This document shows positions 15,153 through 24,154 of a DNA stretch of 64,000 bases, piece by piece (position 1 is the stretch's first letter; every line of letters begins with the position of its first letter). The position numbers were made by a program, and so were the translations under genes. The DNA is from Winogradskyella sp. (GTDB taxonomy: Bacteria; Bacteroidota; Bacteroidia; Flavobacteriales; Flavobacteriaceae): assembly GCA_028383925.1 (NCBI GenBank), contig JAOEWO010000002.1, forward strand, positions 158,384 through 222,383, written 5' to 3'. A model generated the notes under the pieces. It ran no database searches. It saw only the letters and a list, made by a program, of their open reading frames with translations, and had not been told where the DNA came from.

Positions 15153-15542
15153 ATGAACAAAAAATTATTAATAACAGGTGCTCTTTTAGGAATGTTGGGC
15201 ATTATTTTAGGTGCTTTTGCAGCTCATGGTTTAGAGAAACTTGTTGACAATGATGCTATTAAATCTTTTGAAACTGGTGTTAGATATCAAATATATCATG
15301 CCTTTTTTTTACTAATACTTGGTGGTACTTCTTTTGTGTCTCAAAAAAATAAAAAATATATACTTTATTTAGTCATAATAGGACTTATTTTATTTTCAGG
15401 TTCTATATACGGTTTAGCTACAAATAAGCTCTCAGCTTTTGATTTTAAGGCCATTGCGATTGTAACACCACTAGGTGGTTTGTCGTTGATTATGGCATGG
15501 TTGGTTATGTTAATCGGAATATTAAAGACAAAGGTCGATTAA
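15153..15542 (+). CDS. DUF423 membrane protein (YgdD family)
   Basis: I start this at the ATG at 15153, because the family begins close to MNKKLLITGALLGMLGIILGAFAAHGLEK; an upstream in-frame TTG at 15135 would add six residues. The 129-aa product has four hydrophobic helices and the typical GAFAAHGL and VRYQIYHAFFLL motifs of DUF423. The function is not known. It is divergent from the saccharopine dehydrogenase gene, with 80 bases between. Confidence 0.88.
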   Translation: MNKKLLITGALLGMLGIILGAFAAHGLEKLVDNDAIKSFETGVRYQIYHAFFLLILGGTSFVSQKNKKYILYLVIIGLILFSGSIYGLATNKLSAFDFKAIAIVTPLGGLSLIMAWLVMLIGILKTKVD

Positions 15543-15557
15543 TGTTAATCCGCACCG

Positions 15558-15584
15558 TTGTTTTAAAATAATGTTTTAATTTTG
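15558..15584 (+). promoter_or_regulatory. promoter of pckA
   Basis: TTG at 15558-15560 and TAATTTTG at 15577-15584 (spacing 16) match the Bacteroidota -33/-7 pattern, 24 bases before the pckA start. Confidence 0.5.
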
Positions 15585-15608
15585 TACTTCTAAAACAAGA
15601 CAAAGATT

Positions 15609-17225
15609 ATGGTAAACCATACAAAATCAACGAAAACGATTTCGTTAGATCAATACGGTATTACAAATGCCAAAGTTAATTATCAATTATCTTCAGATGA
15701 GCTTCATGCTGAAACAATCTCTAAAGGCCAGGGTGTAGAATCTGCTTCTGGTGCTTTAGCTGTTAACACAGGTGAATTTACAGGTCGTTCTCCAATGGAT
15801 AGGTTTATTGTAAAAGATGCCATTACTAAAGACAAAGTGTGGTGGGGAGATATTAATATTGCTTTTGATAGTGATAAATTTCAGAAACTATATGATAAAG
15901 TTACTGCCTATTTATCTGAGAAAGCGCTTTATGTTAGAGATAGTTATGCTTGCGCAGACGAAGATTATAAACTAAATATTAGAGTTATAAACGAGTACCC
16001 GTGGAGTAACATGTTTGCTTACAATATGTTTTTGCGCCCTACGGAAGATGAGTTAAAAGACTTTTCGCCAGAGTGGACAGTAGTAAATGCGCCAGGTTTT
16101 ATGGCAGACCCATCGGTAGATGGTACACGTCAGCACAACTTTGCAATTTTAGATTTTACACGAAAAATTGCACTTATTGGAGGCACTGGTTATACAGGCG
16201 AAATTAAAAAAGGTATATTTTCTGCCTTAAATTTTATCTTACCTGTTTTTAAAGAAACTTTACCAATGCACTGTAGTGCTAATGTTGGGCCAGAAGGTGA
16301 TACTGCAATTTTCTTTGGATTATCTGGTACTGGTAAAACAACGTTATCTACAGATGTAAATCGTAGCCTAATTGGAGATGATGAACACGGTTGGACAAAA
16401 GAAAACACTATTTTTAATTTTGAAGGTGGTTGTTACGCTAAAGTAATTAACCTATCTCAAGAACAAGAGCCAGAAATTTTTGCTGCAATTAAAAAAGGAG
16501 CAATTTTAGAAAATGTGGTTATGGATGATAAAGGTGCTGTAGATTTTGCAGATACTTCTATCACCCAAAATACTAGAGTAAGTTACCCTATTTACCACAT
16601 AGAAAATATTAGAAAACCATCTATTGGTAAAAACCCAAAAAATATATTTTTCTTAACTGCAGATGCTTTTGGTGTATTACCTCCAATATCTAAGTTAACA
16701 CCTAGTCAGGCCGCATTTCACTTTATTTCTGGTTACACAGCTAAGGTTGCTGGTACAGAAGCTGGTGTTGTAGAACCTGTACCTTCGTTTTCGGCATGTT
16801 TTGGTGCACCTTTTATGCCATTACATCCTACTGAGTATGCAGATATGTTAAGTAAAAAAATGAAAGATGCTGGTGTTAATGTTTGGTTAGTTAATACCGG
16901 TTGGACAGGTGGTCCTTACGGTGTTGGTACACGTATGAAATTAAAATACACACGTGCCATGATTAATGCAGCTTTAAATGGTGATTTAGGTGATTATACT
17001 TACGAAAATTATCATATACATTCTGTATTTGGTGTTGCGCAACCAAGAAGTTGTCCTGGTGTGCCAACAGCAGTATTAAGTCCTAGAACTACTTGGAATG
17101 ATGATGAGGCATATTACAAAATGGCCTTTAAATTATCTAATGCATTTAGAAAAAACTTTAAGCAGTTTGAGGCTAATGCATCTGAAGAAATTAGACGTGG
17201 TGGCCCACAGCGTTATGCGTTTTAA
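15609..17225 (+). CDS. pckA: phosphoenolpyruvate carboxykinase (ATP)
   Basis: The 538-aa enzyme converts oxaloacetate and ATP to phosphoenolpyruvate, CO2 and ADP, the entry step of gluconeogenesis. Visible motifs are the substrate-binding FTGRSPMDRF (about 57-66), the Walker A/kinase-1a motif GLSGTGKTTLS near residue 237, and the metal-binding IGDDEHGW just after. Length is the normal 530-540 aa. It has its own promoter and a bidirectional terminator behind it. Together with ald it fits growth on amino acids. Confidence 0.98.
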   Translation: MVNHTKSTKTISLDQYGITNAKVNYQLSSDELHAETISKGQGVESASGALAVNTGEFTGRSPMDRFIVKDAITKDKVWWGDINIAFDSDKFQKLYDKVTAYLSEKALYVRDSYACADEDYKLNIRVINEYPWSNMFAYNMFLRPTEDELKDFSPEWTVVNAPGFMADPSVDGTRQHNFAILDFTRKIALIGGTGYTGEIKKGIFSALNFILPVFKETLPMHCSANVGPEGDTAIFFGLSGTGKTTLSTDVNRSLIGDDEHGWTKENTIFNFEGGCYAKVINLSQEQEPEIFAAIKKGAILENVVMDDKGAVDFADTSITQNTRVSYPIYHIENIRKPSIGKNPKNIFFLTADAFGVLPPISKLTPSQAAFHFISGYTAKVAGTEAGVVEPVPSFSACFGAPFMPLHPTEYADMLSKKMKDAGVNVWLVNTGWTGGPYGVGTRMKLKYTRAMINAALNGDLGDYTYENYHIHSVFGVAQPRSCPGVPTAVLSPRTTWNDDEAYYKMAFKLSNAFRKNFKQFEANASEEIRRGGPQRYAF

Positions 17226-17245
17226 TAGTTAATTAGCACACAAAT

Positions 17246-17281
17246 AAAAAAGCGATTCTAAAATTTAGAATCGCTTTTTTT
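17246..17281. terminator. bidirectional terminator between pckA and hemD
   Basis: The palindrome AAAAAAGCGATTCTAAAA / TTTAGAATCGCTTTTTT serves the two convergent genes. Confidence 0.9.
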
Positions 17282-17303
17282 ATGTATTTGAATAAGAGGT
17301 ATA

Positions 17304-18053
17304 TTATTTACCCTTATTTACAGAGTCAATATATTTTTGAAGCGCCATAGTCATAGAAGGAGTTTCTGGTGTTGGCGCAGAAATATCTACACGCAATCCT
17401 TTTTCCTTTACAGCATTAACGGTTGTGTTACCAAAAACAGCAATACGCGTATCGTTTTGCTCAAAGTCTGGGAAATTCTTAAATAAAGAGTCTATACCAG
17501 ATGGGCTAAAGAATACTAAAATATCGTAATATACATTTGCTAAGTCAGATAAATCGCTAATCACAGTTTTGTAAAATGTAGCTTGCGTCCACTTTATACC
17601 TAAACTATCTAAAGTTTCTATAATAACAGGCTTTACTTTATCTGTTGTAGGCAGTAAGAAAGATTCATCCTTGTATTTTTTAATTAAAGGCATTAAATCT
17701 TCAAAATTACGCTTACCAACATAGATTTTACGTTTTCTGTAAACTACATATTTTTGTAAATAATAAGCAACAGCTTCAGACTGGCAAAAGTACTTCATAG
17801 AATCTGGTACTTTAAAGCGCATTTCATCTGCGACTCTAAAGAAATGATCTACTGAATTTCTACTTGTAAGTATTATAGCAGTGTACTTATTTAGTTCTAT
17901 TTTTTGTTGTCTAATGTCCTTTGCCGAAACACCTTCAACATGAATAAAAGGTCTAAAATCTACCTTTACTTTTTGCTTTTCTTGCAAATCGAAGTAAGGT
18001 GAGTTTTCTACTTTAGGTTCTGGTTGCGATACTAAAATCGTTTTCACTTTCAT
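17304..18053 (-). CDS. hemD: uroporphyrinogen-III synthase
   Basis: The 249-aa protein shows the two-lobed HemD layout: N-terminal TILVSQPEP, the segment AIILTSRNSVDHFFRVAD (about 75-95), and the second-lobe motif ILVFFSPSGIDSLFKNFP followed by RIAVFGNTTVNAVKEKGL. HemD cyclises hydroxymethylbilane to uroporphyrinogen III in tetrapyrrole synthesis. Sequence conservation in this family is low, but the order DUF4271-hemD is a common Flavobacteriia arrangement and supports the call. Confidence 0.87.
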   Translation of the reverse strand: MKVKTILVSQPEPKVENSPYFDLQEKQKVKVDFRPFIHVEGVSAKDIRQQKIELNKYTAIILTSRNSVDHFFRVADEMRFKVPDSMKYFCQSEAVAYYLQKYVVYRKRKIYVGKRNFEDLMPLIKKYKDESFLLPTTDKVKPVIIETLDSLGIKWTQATFYKTVISDLSDLANVYYDILVFFSPSGIDSLFKNFPDFEQNDTRIAVFGNTTVNAVKEKGLRVDISAPTPETPSMTMALQKYIDSVNKGK

Positions 18054-18069
18054 ATGTAAACGCGGTTAT

Positions 18070-18720
18070 TTAAATGTTATTTCCCGTAATAGCCTTGTAT
18101 AAAAGTATATAAGGTCCAATTTCGAGAGCGCAAAGATACAATAAAAAATAGAACAAATTAGGAATTAGAAGTTTTTGATAATTTTTGAATGAGGTGAAGA
18201 ATCCTATGATGTTTACTAATAATACAGCAGAAAAAGAAACAACAATAACAACATTAATATTGGTGTTGGTGTAAAGAAGAATAAGGTTGGTAATTAAGAG
18301 TAAAATACCAGAATAGTTTTTAAACGCTGTTTTTTGAAAAAGGTAGTCATCAATTAAGTTGTCAATTTCAAAAAGACTGCCAATAAGCCGTTCTAAAAGG
18401 GTTTTAATTATAATTAGTGTCGAAACTGCAAAGAGTAGTTTTAAAAACTCAAATAATTCAAAATTTATAGGAGTTACGTAGGTGTTATACCCAAAATAAA
18501 TAAATATGCTAAGCGATAGAGCGAGGTTTATGAAAAGGAAACTATCAAAAAGGTCAATAAATTTTTGATCCCTTGAGTATATTTTTAAATATTTAGGATT
18601 ACTAATTACAAGTAAAAAGTCGTTAAACCTCAAAGCATTCACGTATTTTGCTGCGACAATGAGTCCTAGACTCAGTACCGAAAAAATTGTAAACCAATTA
18701 TGAGTAATGAAATTTCGCAT
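18070..18720 (-). CDS. DUF4271 membrane protein
   Basis: The 216-aa protein has about six transmembrane helices and begins in the cytoplasm (MRNFITHNWFTIFSVLSLG). Its composition, length and position immediately upstream of hemD (16-base gap) match DUF4271, a Bacteroidota-specific family of unknown function. It is divergent from the mannosyltransferase-like gene. Confidence 0.8.
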   Translation of the reverse strand: MRNFITHNWFTIFSVLSLGLIVAAKYVNALRFNDFLLVISNPKYLKIYSRDQKFIDLFDSFLFINLALSLSIFIYFGYNTYVTPINFELFEFLKLLFAVSTLIIIKTLLERLIGSLFEIDNLIDDYLFQKTAFKNYSGILLLITNLILLYTNTNINVVIVVSFSAVLLVNIIGFFTSFKNYQKLLIPNLFYFLLYLCALEIGPYILLYKAITGNNI

Positions 18721-18812
18721 AGCGCTAAATTATAAAGAAAAAAGTGTAACCCAACATCATTTTTTTATAGACTCAAAAAAACATTTTACGGTATTTAGTG
18801 CATTAAAAACTT

Positions 18813-18820
18813 TACTTTTG
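18813..18820 (+). promoter_or_regulatory. -7 box of the mannose synthase-pyrC operon
   Basis: TACTTTTG is a perfect TAnnTTTG match 48 bases before the first gene. No clear -33 TTG is seen. Confidence 0.4.
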
Positions 18821-18867
18821 CTAAAATAACAATGCCACTTTAAAAAAGTGTTTTTTAAATAGTATAC

Positions 18868-19590
18868 ATGTCTGACGCTGTAGTCATAATCCCAACATAC
18901 AAAGAGATTGAAAATATTGAAGCCATTATTAAGGCTGTATTTTCACAGCACAAAGTATTTCATATACTAGTTGTAGATGATAATTCTCCAGATGGAACAG
19001 CCGCCAAAGTTAACACGTTAATTAAATCATACCCAGAGCGTTTATTTTTAGTAAATAGAGCTAAAAAAAGTGGGCTTGGTACAGCTTATATTGCTGGTTT
19101 TAATTGGTGTTTAAGTAAGGATTATAAATTTATTTTTGAAATGGATGCAGATTTTTCTCATAATCCAGATGATTTAATAAAGCTATATAATGCCTGCGCT
19201 ATAGACGGAGCAGATATTTCTGTAGGTTCTAGATATGTTAAGGGGATTACGGTTGTAAACTGGCCTTTGTCGCGTATTTTATTGTCTTATGGCGCTTCTA
19301 TGTATGTAAGATTAATAACAAGAATGCCTATTAAAGATGCAACAGCTGGTTTTGTGTGTTATAAAAGGCAAGTTTTAGAAGCTGTAAATCTTAGTAAAAT
19401 TAGATTTGTTGGTTATGCTTTTCAGATTGAAATGAAATTTAAAGCGCATAATAAGGGCTTTAAAATTGTAGAAATCCCTGTTATTTTTAGAGACAGAACT
19501 AAAGGGAAATCTAAAATGAGCGGTAGTATTATATCTGAAGCTATTTTTGGTGTCATAAGTTTAAAATTAAAAAGTTTATTTAGCAATTAA
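18868..19590 (+). CDS. polyprenol monophosphomannose synthase-like GT2 glycosyltransferase
   Basis: The 240-aa GT-A enzyme has the DPM1-type features: VVIIPTYKEIENI at the start, VVDDNSPDGT (about 33-42, nucleotide-sugar binding), FEMDADFSHNPDD (about 90-102, the DxD and acceptor-site DFSH), and the basic VIFRDRTKGKSKMS motif near the C-terminus. It probably transfers mannose or a similar sugar to polyprenyl phosphate at the inner membrane face. It lacks the membrane-spanning tail of some homologues. It starts an operon with pyrC and the DUF4296 gene. Confidence 0.9.
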   Translation: MSDAVVIIPTYKEIENIEAIIKAVFSQHKVFHILVVDDNSPDGTAAKVNTLIKSYPERLFLVNRAKKSGLGTAYIAGFNWCLSKDYKFIFEMDADFSHNPDDLIKLYNACAIDGADISVGSRYVKGITVVNWPLSRILLSYGASMYVRLITRMPIKDATAGFVCYKRQVLEAVNLSKIRFVGYAFQIEMKFKAHNKGFKIVEIPVIFRDRTKGKSKMSGSIISEAIFGVISLKLKSLFSN

Positions 19591-19595
19591 GAGAG

Positions 19596-20942
19596 ATGAT
19601 GAAGCAGCAAACACTTATAAAAAATGCAAGAATAGTCAATGAAGGTAAAATCTTTGAGGGCGATTTATTAATTGAAGATAATATCATTAAAGAAATAGAT
19701 ATCTCTATTAGTGTTAAATCTGCTGATATGACTGTGATTGATGTAGAAGGAAATTATCTAATACCTGGTATGATAGATGACCAAGTGCATTTTAGAGAAC
19801 CAGGATTAACGCACAAAGCCAATATAGAAACAGAATCTAAAGCAGCTTTGGCTGGAGGTATTACGTCTTTTATAGAAATGCCAAATACCAATCCGCAAAC
19901 AACAACTGTTAAAAAATTAGAAGAAAAATTTGCTATTGCAGCCCGTTCATCTCACGCCAATTACTCGTTTATGTTTGGTGGCACTAACGATAATCTTGAT
20001 GAAATTTTAAAAGTAGATCCTAAAAGTGTTGCTGGGTTAAAATTATTTTTAGGTTCATCTACTGGTAATATGCTTGTTGACGACCCTAAGGTTATTGAAA
20101 AAATATTTTCTAGTACAGACATGGTTATTTCTGTGCATTGCGAGGATGAAGCTACAATAAAAAAGAATTTAGCAAAATATACAGAAGAGTATGGTGATGA
20201 CATCCCTATGGCTATGCACCCAATTATTAGAAGTGAAGATGCGTGTTACATATCATCATCAAAAGCTATTGAGTTAGCTAAAAAAACAGGAGCAAGACTG
20301 CATGTTTTTCATTTATCTACAGGTAAGGAAACCAAATTGTTTTCTAATAAAACACCATTAAAGGATAAAAAGATTACGGCAGAGGTTTGTATTCATCATT
20401 TATGGTTTTCTGATAAAGACTATGCTAAAAAAGGAAGTCATATTAAATGGAATCCGGCTGTTAAGACCTCTAAAGACAGAGATCAATTATGGAAAGCACT
20501 TTTAGATGACAGAATAGATGTTATTGCTACAGACCATGCACCACATACATTAGAAGAGAAAAATAACCCTTACACAAGTGCACCCTCTGGTGGGCCATTA
20601 GTGCAGCATGCTTTAGTCGCATTATTTGAAGCACATCACCAAGGTAAAATTTCAGTAGAGAAGATTGTTGAGAAAGCATGCCATAATCCGGCAATATTAT
20701 TTGATGTAGAAAAACGAGGTTATATAAGAGAAGGTTATTTTGCCGATTTGGTGATTCTAGATCCGCAAAATCCATGGACCGTTAATAAAGATAATATTTT
20801 ATACAAATGCGGTTGGTCTCCGTTTGAGGGTAATACCTTTAAAAGTAGAATTACGCATACTTTTGTAAATGGGAAATTAGCATACAACAATTTTAAGGTT
20901 TTAGACGTTAAAGCTGGTGAACGATTAACTTTTAATAGGTAA
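19596..20942 (+). CDS. pyrC: dihydroorotase, class I
   Basis: The 448-aa amidohydrolase closes the dihydroorotate ring in pyrimidine synthesis. It has DDQVHFREPGLTHKANI (61-77), the metal-ligand strands VISVHCEDE and LHVFHLSTG, and DHAPHTLEEK with the catalytic Asp. In the first motif the usual H-x-H metal pair reads Q-V-H, a variant I associate with Bacteroidota enzymes, so this is probably a lineage trait rather than loss of function. Six bases separate it from the upstream glycosyltransferase gene and one base from the DUF4296 gene. Confidence 0.94.
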   Translation: MMKQQTLIKNARIVNEGKIFEGDLLIEDNIIKEIDISISVKSADMTVIDVEGNYLIPGMIDDQVHFREPGLTHKANIETESKAALAGGITSFIEMPNTNPQTTTVKKLEEKFAIAARSSHANYSFMFGGTNDNLDEILKVDPKSVAGLKLFLGSSTGNMLVDDPKVIEKIFSSTDMVISVHCEDEATIKKNLAKYTEEYGDDIPMAMHPIIRSEDACYISSSKAIELAKKTGARLHVFHLSTGKETKLFSNKTPLKDKKITAEVCIHHLWFSDKDYAKKGSHIKWNPAVKTSKDRDQLWKALLDDRIDVIATDHAPHTLEEKNNPYTSAPSGGPLVQHALVALFEAHHQGKISVEKIVEKACHNPAILFDVEKRGYIREGYFADLVILDPQNPWTVNKDNILYKCGWSPFEGNTFKSRITHTFVNGKLAYNNFKVLDVKAGERLTFNR

Positions 20943-20943
20943 C

Positions 20944-21363
20944 ATGTATAAAAAAATAGGCATAATATTAGTAGTTGTTTTTTTGTGTTTGGGATGCGAT
21001 AATGTAAACAAGCCAGACACACCAAAAAATCTTATAGCTAAAGAAAAAATGTCTGAAATTTTATACGATTTGTACGTTATAAATTCTGCTAAAAGTGTCA
21101 ATAGAAAACTATTAGAGAAAGACGGTTTTATTCCTGAAACTTATATTTTAGAGAAATATAGTATTGATAGTATTCAGTTTAAAGAAAGCAATAGGTATTA
21201 TGCATTCGACTCTAAAGCCTACGAAACTATTATTGCAAAAGTAAAAGCCAGATTAGAAGCACAGAAAAGTGTATATGAGAAGATACAAGAAAAAGAGGCC
21301 GAAATAAAACAACAGAAAAAAGACTCTATAGAAAGAGTTGATAGTAAAAAGAAATTGCCTTAA
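20944..21363 (+). CDS. DUF4296 lipoprotein
   Basis: The 139-aa protein has a lipoprotein signal (LVVVFLCLGC, Cys near residue 18), a helical segment with MSEILYDLYVINSAKSVN, and a very charged coiled-coil C-terminus (95-139). This is the DUF4296 pattern, commonly found after pyrC in Flavobacteriia. Function unknown; location is predicted to be the outer membrane or periplasm. Confidence 0.85.
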   Translation: MYKKIGIILVVVFLCLGCDNVNKPDTPKNLIAKEKMSEILYDLYVINSAKSVNRKLLEKDGFIPETYILEKYSIDSIQFKESNRYYAFDSKAYETIIAKVKARLEAQKSVYEKIQEKEAEIKQQKKDSIERVDSKKKLP

Positions 21364-21393
21364 AGAGTAAAAGACACTAAAACTCGTAAGGAG

Positions 21394-22416
21394 TTACCCG
21401 TTTTTTAAGTCTCTAAGATATTGTGTAGAAATATCGTTAATAGTCTTATCAATAGATTTAAACTCAAAACTCATGGTTTTTTTAAGTTTAGAATTATCGT
21501 ATTTAGTAACACTAGTAGCAGATTTTGCTGTCTGCTTAGATAAGGCTCTACGTTTACCAAAAAGTTTATGATTTAGCCAGTCTAATCGCCAAACAATATT
21601 AAGTAACCATGGTTTTGCTTCTTTTTTTGGGGCCTTTACTCCAAGTGTTTTAGCCACTTTAACTTGAAAGTCTTTAAAGCTTAAATTTTCTGATACTAAA
21701 ATAAAATTTTCGTTTTTAATAGCACTATCCATGAGTTGCTGCATAGCTTTAACAACATCAAAAACAGCAACATAACCAACAACACCAGTTACATAGTAGC
21801 GCATGCCTTTATGTATTTTTTTAAATAAGCTTCCGCTATTGCCACCATGCCAATAACCGGGTCCCAAAATAACACCAGGATTTACAATTACAGCATCTAA
21901 CCCTTCTTGTGTACCTCTGCAAACCTCGAGCTCAGCTCCGTATTTAGTAATAGCATAGACACGATTGTCGTCTTCAGGATTCCAGGCAGTTTGTTCATCA
22001 ATTAGTTTTTCAGGGTTGGTGTGATGGCCAATTGCTGATATAGAGCTAACATAGCACAGTCTCTCTACGTTATGCGTTAAACTAAGATTTACAATATTAG
22101 CCGTACCTTCAATATTAATTTTACGTAATAACTTTTCTTTATCGGGCTCAAACGATACAAAAGCAGCACAATGATAAACTTTAGTTACACCTTTAAAAGC
22201 GTCTTGTAATTTAGGGATATTAGTAATATCCGCTTCAACCCAATCTATTTTACTAAATAATTGGTCAGCATCATCAGTATAATAAGAAAAGACATTACTA
22301 ACACGTTTTAATGTTTTTTCACGTCTATAAATTGCTCTTACAGTTTCACCCTCTTTAAGTAACTTAAAAAGTAAATGAGAGCCAACTAATCCTGTTCCGC
22401 CTGTAACTAATATCAT
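21394..22416 (-). CDS. NAD-dependent epimerase/dehydratase, extended SDR
   Basis: The 340-aa protein has an N-terminal Rossmann motif VTGGTGLVGSHL (4-15), the CAAFVSF strand, and the catalytic YAITKYGAE (YxxxK) around residue 154. It resembles the dihydroflavonol-reductase-like SDRs found in Flavobacteriia genomes. The substrate is unknown. It is convergent with the pyrC operon. Confidence 0.88.
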   Translation of the reverse strand: MILVTGGTGLVGSHLLFKLLKEGETVRAIYRREKTLKRVSNVFSYYTDDADQLFSKIDWVEADITNIPKLQDAFKGVTKVYHCAAFVSFEPDKEKLLRKINIEGTANIVNLSLTHNVERLCYVSSISAIGHHTNPEKLIDEQTAWNPEDDNRVYAITKYGAELEVCRGTQEGLDAVIVNPGVILGPGYWHGGNSGSLFKKIHKGMRYYVTGVVGYVAVFDVVKAMQQLMDSAIKNENFILVSENLSFKDFQVKVAKTLGVKAPKKEAKPWLLNIVWRLDWLNHKLFGKRRALSKQTAKSATSVTKYDNSKLKKTMSFEFKSIDKTINDISTQYLRDLKNG

Positions 22417-22546
22417 AAGGTAAATTTACACTTTTTAGAGCTAAATTATAAACAAGACCGTTGTATAGTACATAAAAATTTAAAATCAATACCTATATGT
22501 TTTAGAGACAAGATTTATATTCCTAAAAATGAGAACAAATTGTCTT

Positions 22547-22575
22547 TTGTCTTTTAAAGCGGAAACATATCTTTG
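22547..22575 (+). promoter_or_regulatory. promoter of tyrS
   Basis: TTG (22547-22549), an 18-base spacer and TATCTTTG (22568-22575) fit the Bacteroidota -33/-7 consensus closely, 28 bases upstream of the start codon. Confidence 0.65.
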
Positions 22576-22602
22576 CGCACATCTAATTACAATTAAATTA
22601 TA

Positions 22603-23901
22603 ATGGGAAAGCATTTTGTACAAGAATTAACGTGGAGAGGTATGTTGCACGATAGTATGCCAGGCGTAGAAGAACATCTTAATGAGGCCATGCGAAGCGC
22701 TTATGTTGGGTTTGACCCTACGGCAGATTCTTTACATATAGGAAATTTAGTACCTATTATGTTACTAGCACACTATCAACGTTGTGGTCATAAACCATTT
22801 GCTTTGGTTGGTGGTGCTACAGGTATGATTGGTGATCCTTCTGGTAAATCTAGTGAGCGTAATCTGTTAGACGAAAAAACATTACGTCACAACCAAGAGG
22901 CTATAAAACAACAACTCTCTCATTTTTTAGATTTTGAAAGTAGTGTACCTAATGCTGCTGTTTTAGTAAATAATTACGATTGGATGAAAGATTTTTCATT
23001 CCTTGAATTTATTAGAGATGTCGGTAAGCATATTACCGTAAATTATATGATGGCAAAAGATTCTGTGAAAAACAGAATTTCGAGCGAATCTACTAATGAT
23101 GGTATGAGTTTTACAGAGTTTACCTACCAGTTAGTGCAAGGGTACGATTTTTTGCATTTATACAAAAATAACGATTGCTCTATACAAATGGGTGGTAGTG
23201 ACCAATGGGGAAACATAACTACTGGTACAGAGCTTATAAGACGTGTTGGTGGTGGTAAAGGGTACGCTATTACATGTCCTCTAATTACTAAAAGTGACGG
23301 TTCTAAATTTGGTAAGTCTGAAGGAGGAAATGTTTGGTTAGATGCCAATAGAACATCACCATATAAGTTTTACCAATATTGGTTAAATTCTAGTGATGCA
23401 GATGCTGAAAAGTATATTAAGATATTTACATTTTTAACGCAGTCTGAGATTGAAACTATTATTGCTGAGCATAATACTGATCCTGGGTTTAGGGTATTGC
23501 AAAAACGTTTAGCTGAAGAAATTACCACTATGGTACATTCTAAAGATGAATTTGAAAACGCAGTAAAAGCGTCTAAAATTTTATTTAGTAAATCTTTTAA
23601 AGAAGAAATTACAACCCTAAACGAAAAAACATTTTTAGATATTTTTGAAGGTGTAAAACAGGCAGAAATTTCTAAATCTGAGTTTAATGAAGGTTTAGAT
23701 ATGATAGGTGCCTTAGCAGCAAAAACAGATTTTTTAAACTCTAACGGAGATGCGCGTAGAGCTTTAAAAGAGAATGCAGTAGCTGTTAATAAAGTAAAAG
23801 TAAAAGAAGATTATATGTTATCTACTGAAGATTTAATTAATGATAAATACATCATTATAAGTAGAGGCAAAAAAACTAACTTTATTTTAAAAGTTATTTA
23901 G
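22603..23901 (+). CDS. tyrS: tyrosyl-tRNA synthetase
   Basis: The 432-aa class I enzyme charges tRNA-Tyr. HIGH reads HIGN at 45-48, the tyrosine-binding strand [13 protein letters not shown] is near residue 175, [11 protein letters not shown] follows, and the KMSKS motif reads KFGKS at 235-239. The last 70 residues form an S4-type RNA-binding domain ([20 protein letters not shown]). Length is normal. It has its own promoter and terminator. Confidence 0.98.
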   Translation: MGKHFVQELTWRGMLHDSMPGVEEHLNEAMRSAYVGFDPTADSLHIGNLVPIMLLAHYQRCGHKPFALVGGATGMIGDPSGKSSERNLLDEKTLRHNQEAIKQQLSHFLDFESSVPNAAVLVNNYDWMKDFSFLEFIRDVGKHITVNYMMAKDSVKNRISSESTNDGMSFTEFTYQLVQGYDFLHLYKNNDCSIQMGGSDQWGNITTGTELIRRVGGGKGYAITCPLITKSDGSKFGKSEGGNVWLDANRTSPYKFYQYWLNSSDADAEKYIKIFTFLTQSEIETIIAEHNTDPGFRVLQKRLAEEITTMVHSKDEFENAVKASKILFSKSFKEEITTLNEKTFLDIFEGVKQAEISKSEFNEGLDMIGALAAKTDFLNSNGDARRALKENAVAVNKVKVKEDYMLSTEDLINDKYIIISRGKKTNFILKVI

Positions 23902-23929
23902 TAATCTACTTTTAGTATAATTTAAAAGG

Positions 23930-23963
23930 CCTGTTGTATGTAAAATATATAACAGGTTTTTTA
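23930..23963 (+). terminator. terminator of tyrS
   Basis: CCTGTTGTAT and ATATAACAGG form the stem, followed by seven T, 28 bases after the tyrS stop. Confidence 0.8.
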
Positions 23964-24008
23964 TGCTTAAAACGTAACTTTATAATTATTTACGGTGACG
24001 TATAACCA

Positions 24009-24042
24009 TATAAAAAATGCCCAAAATTACTTTTGGGCATAG
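24009..24042 (-). terminator. terminator of the LuxE-like gene
   Basis: The stem TATGCCCAAAA/TTTTGGGCAT is followed on the minus strand by a T-run, about 110 bases after the stop at 24155. Confidence 0.75.
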
Positions 24043-24154
24043 CTAACCAATCAACTAAGGCTAATTATTAATTTTTCTTTTTCATAGAATTATTATTTTT
24101 ATAACCTTAAATTTTTAGTCGGCTTTTTTTGCAAACCTTTCAATACGTATTAAA

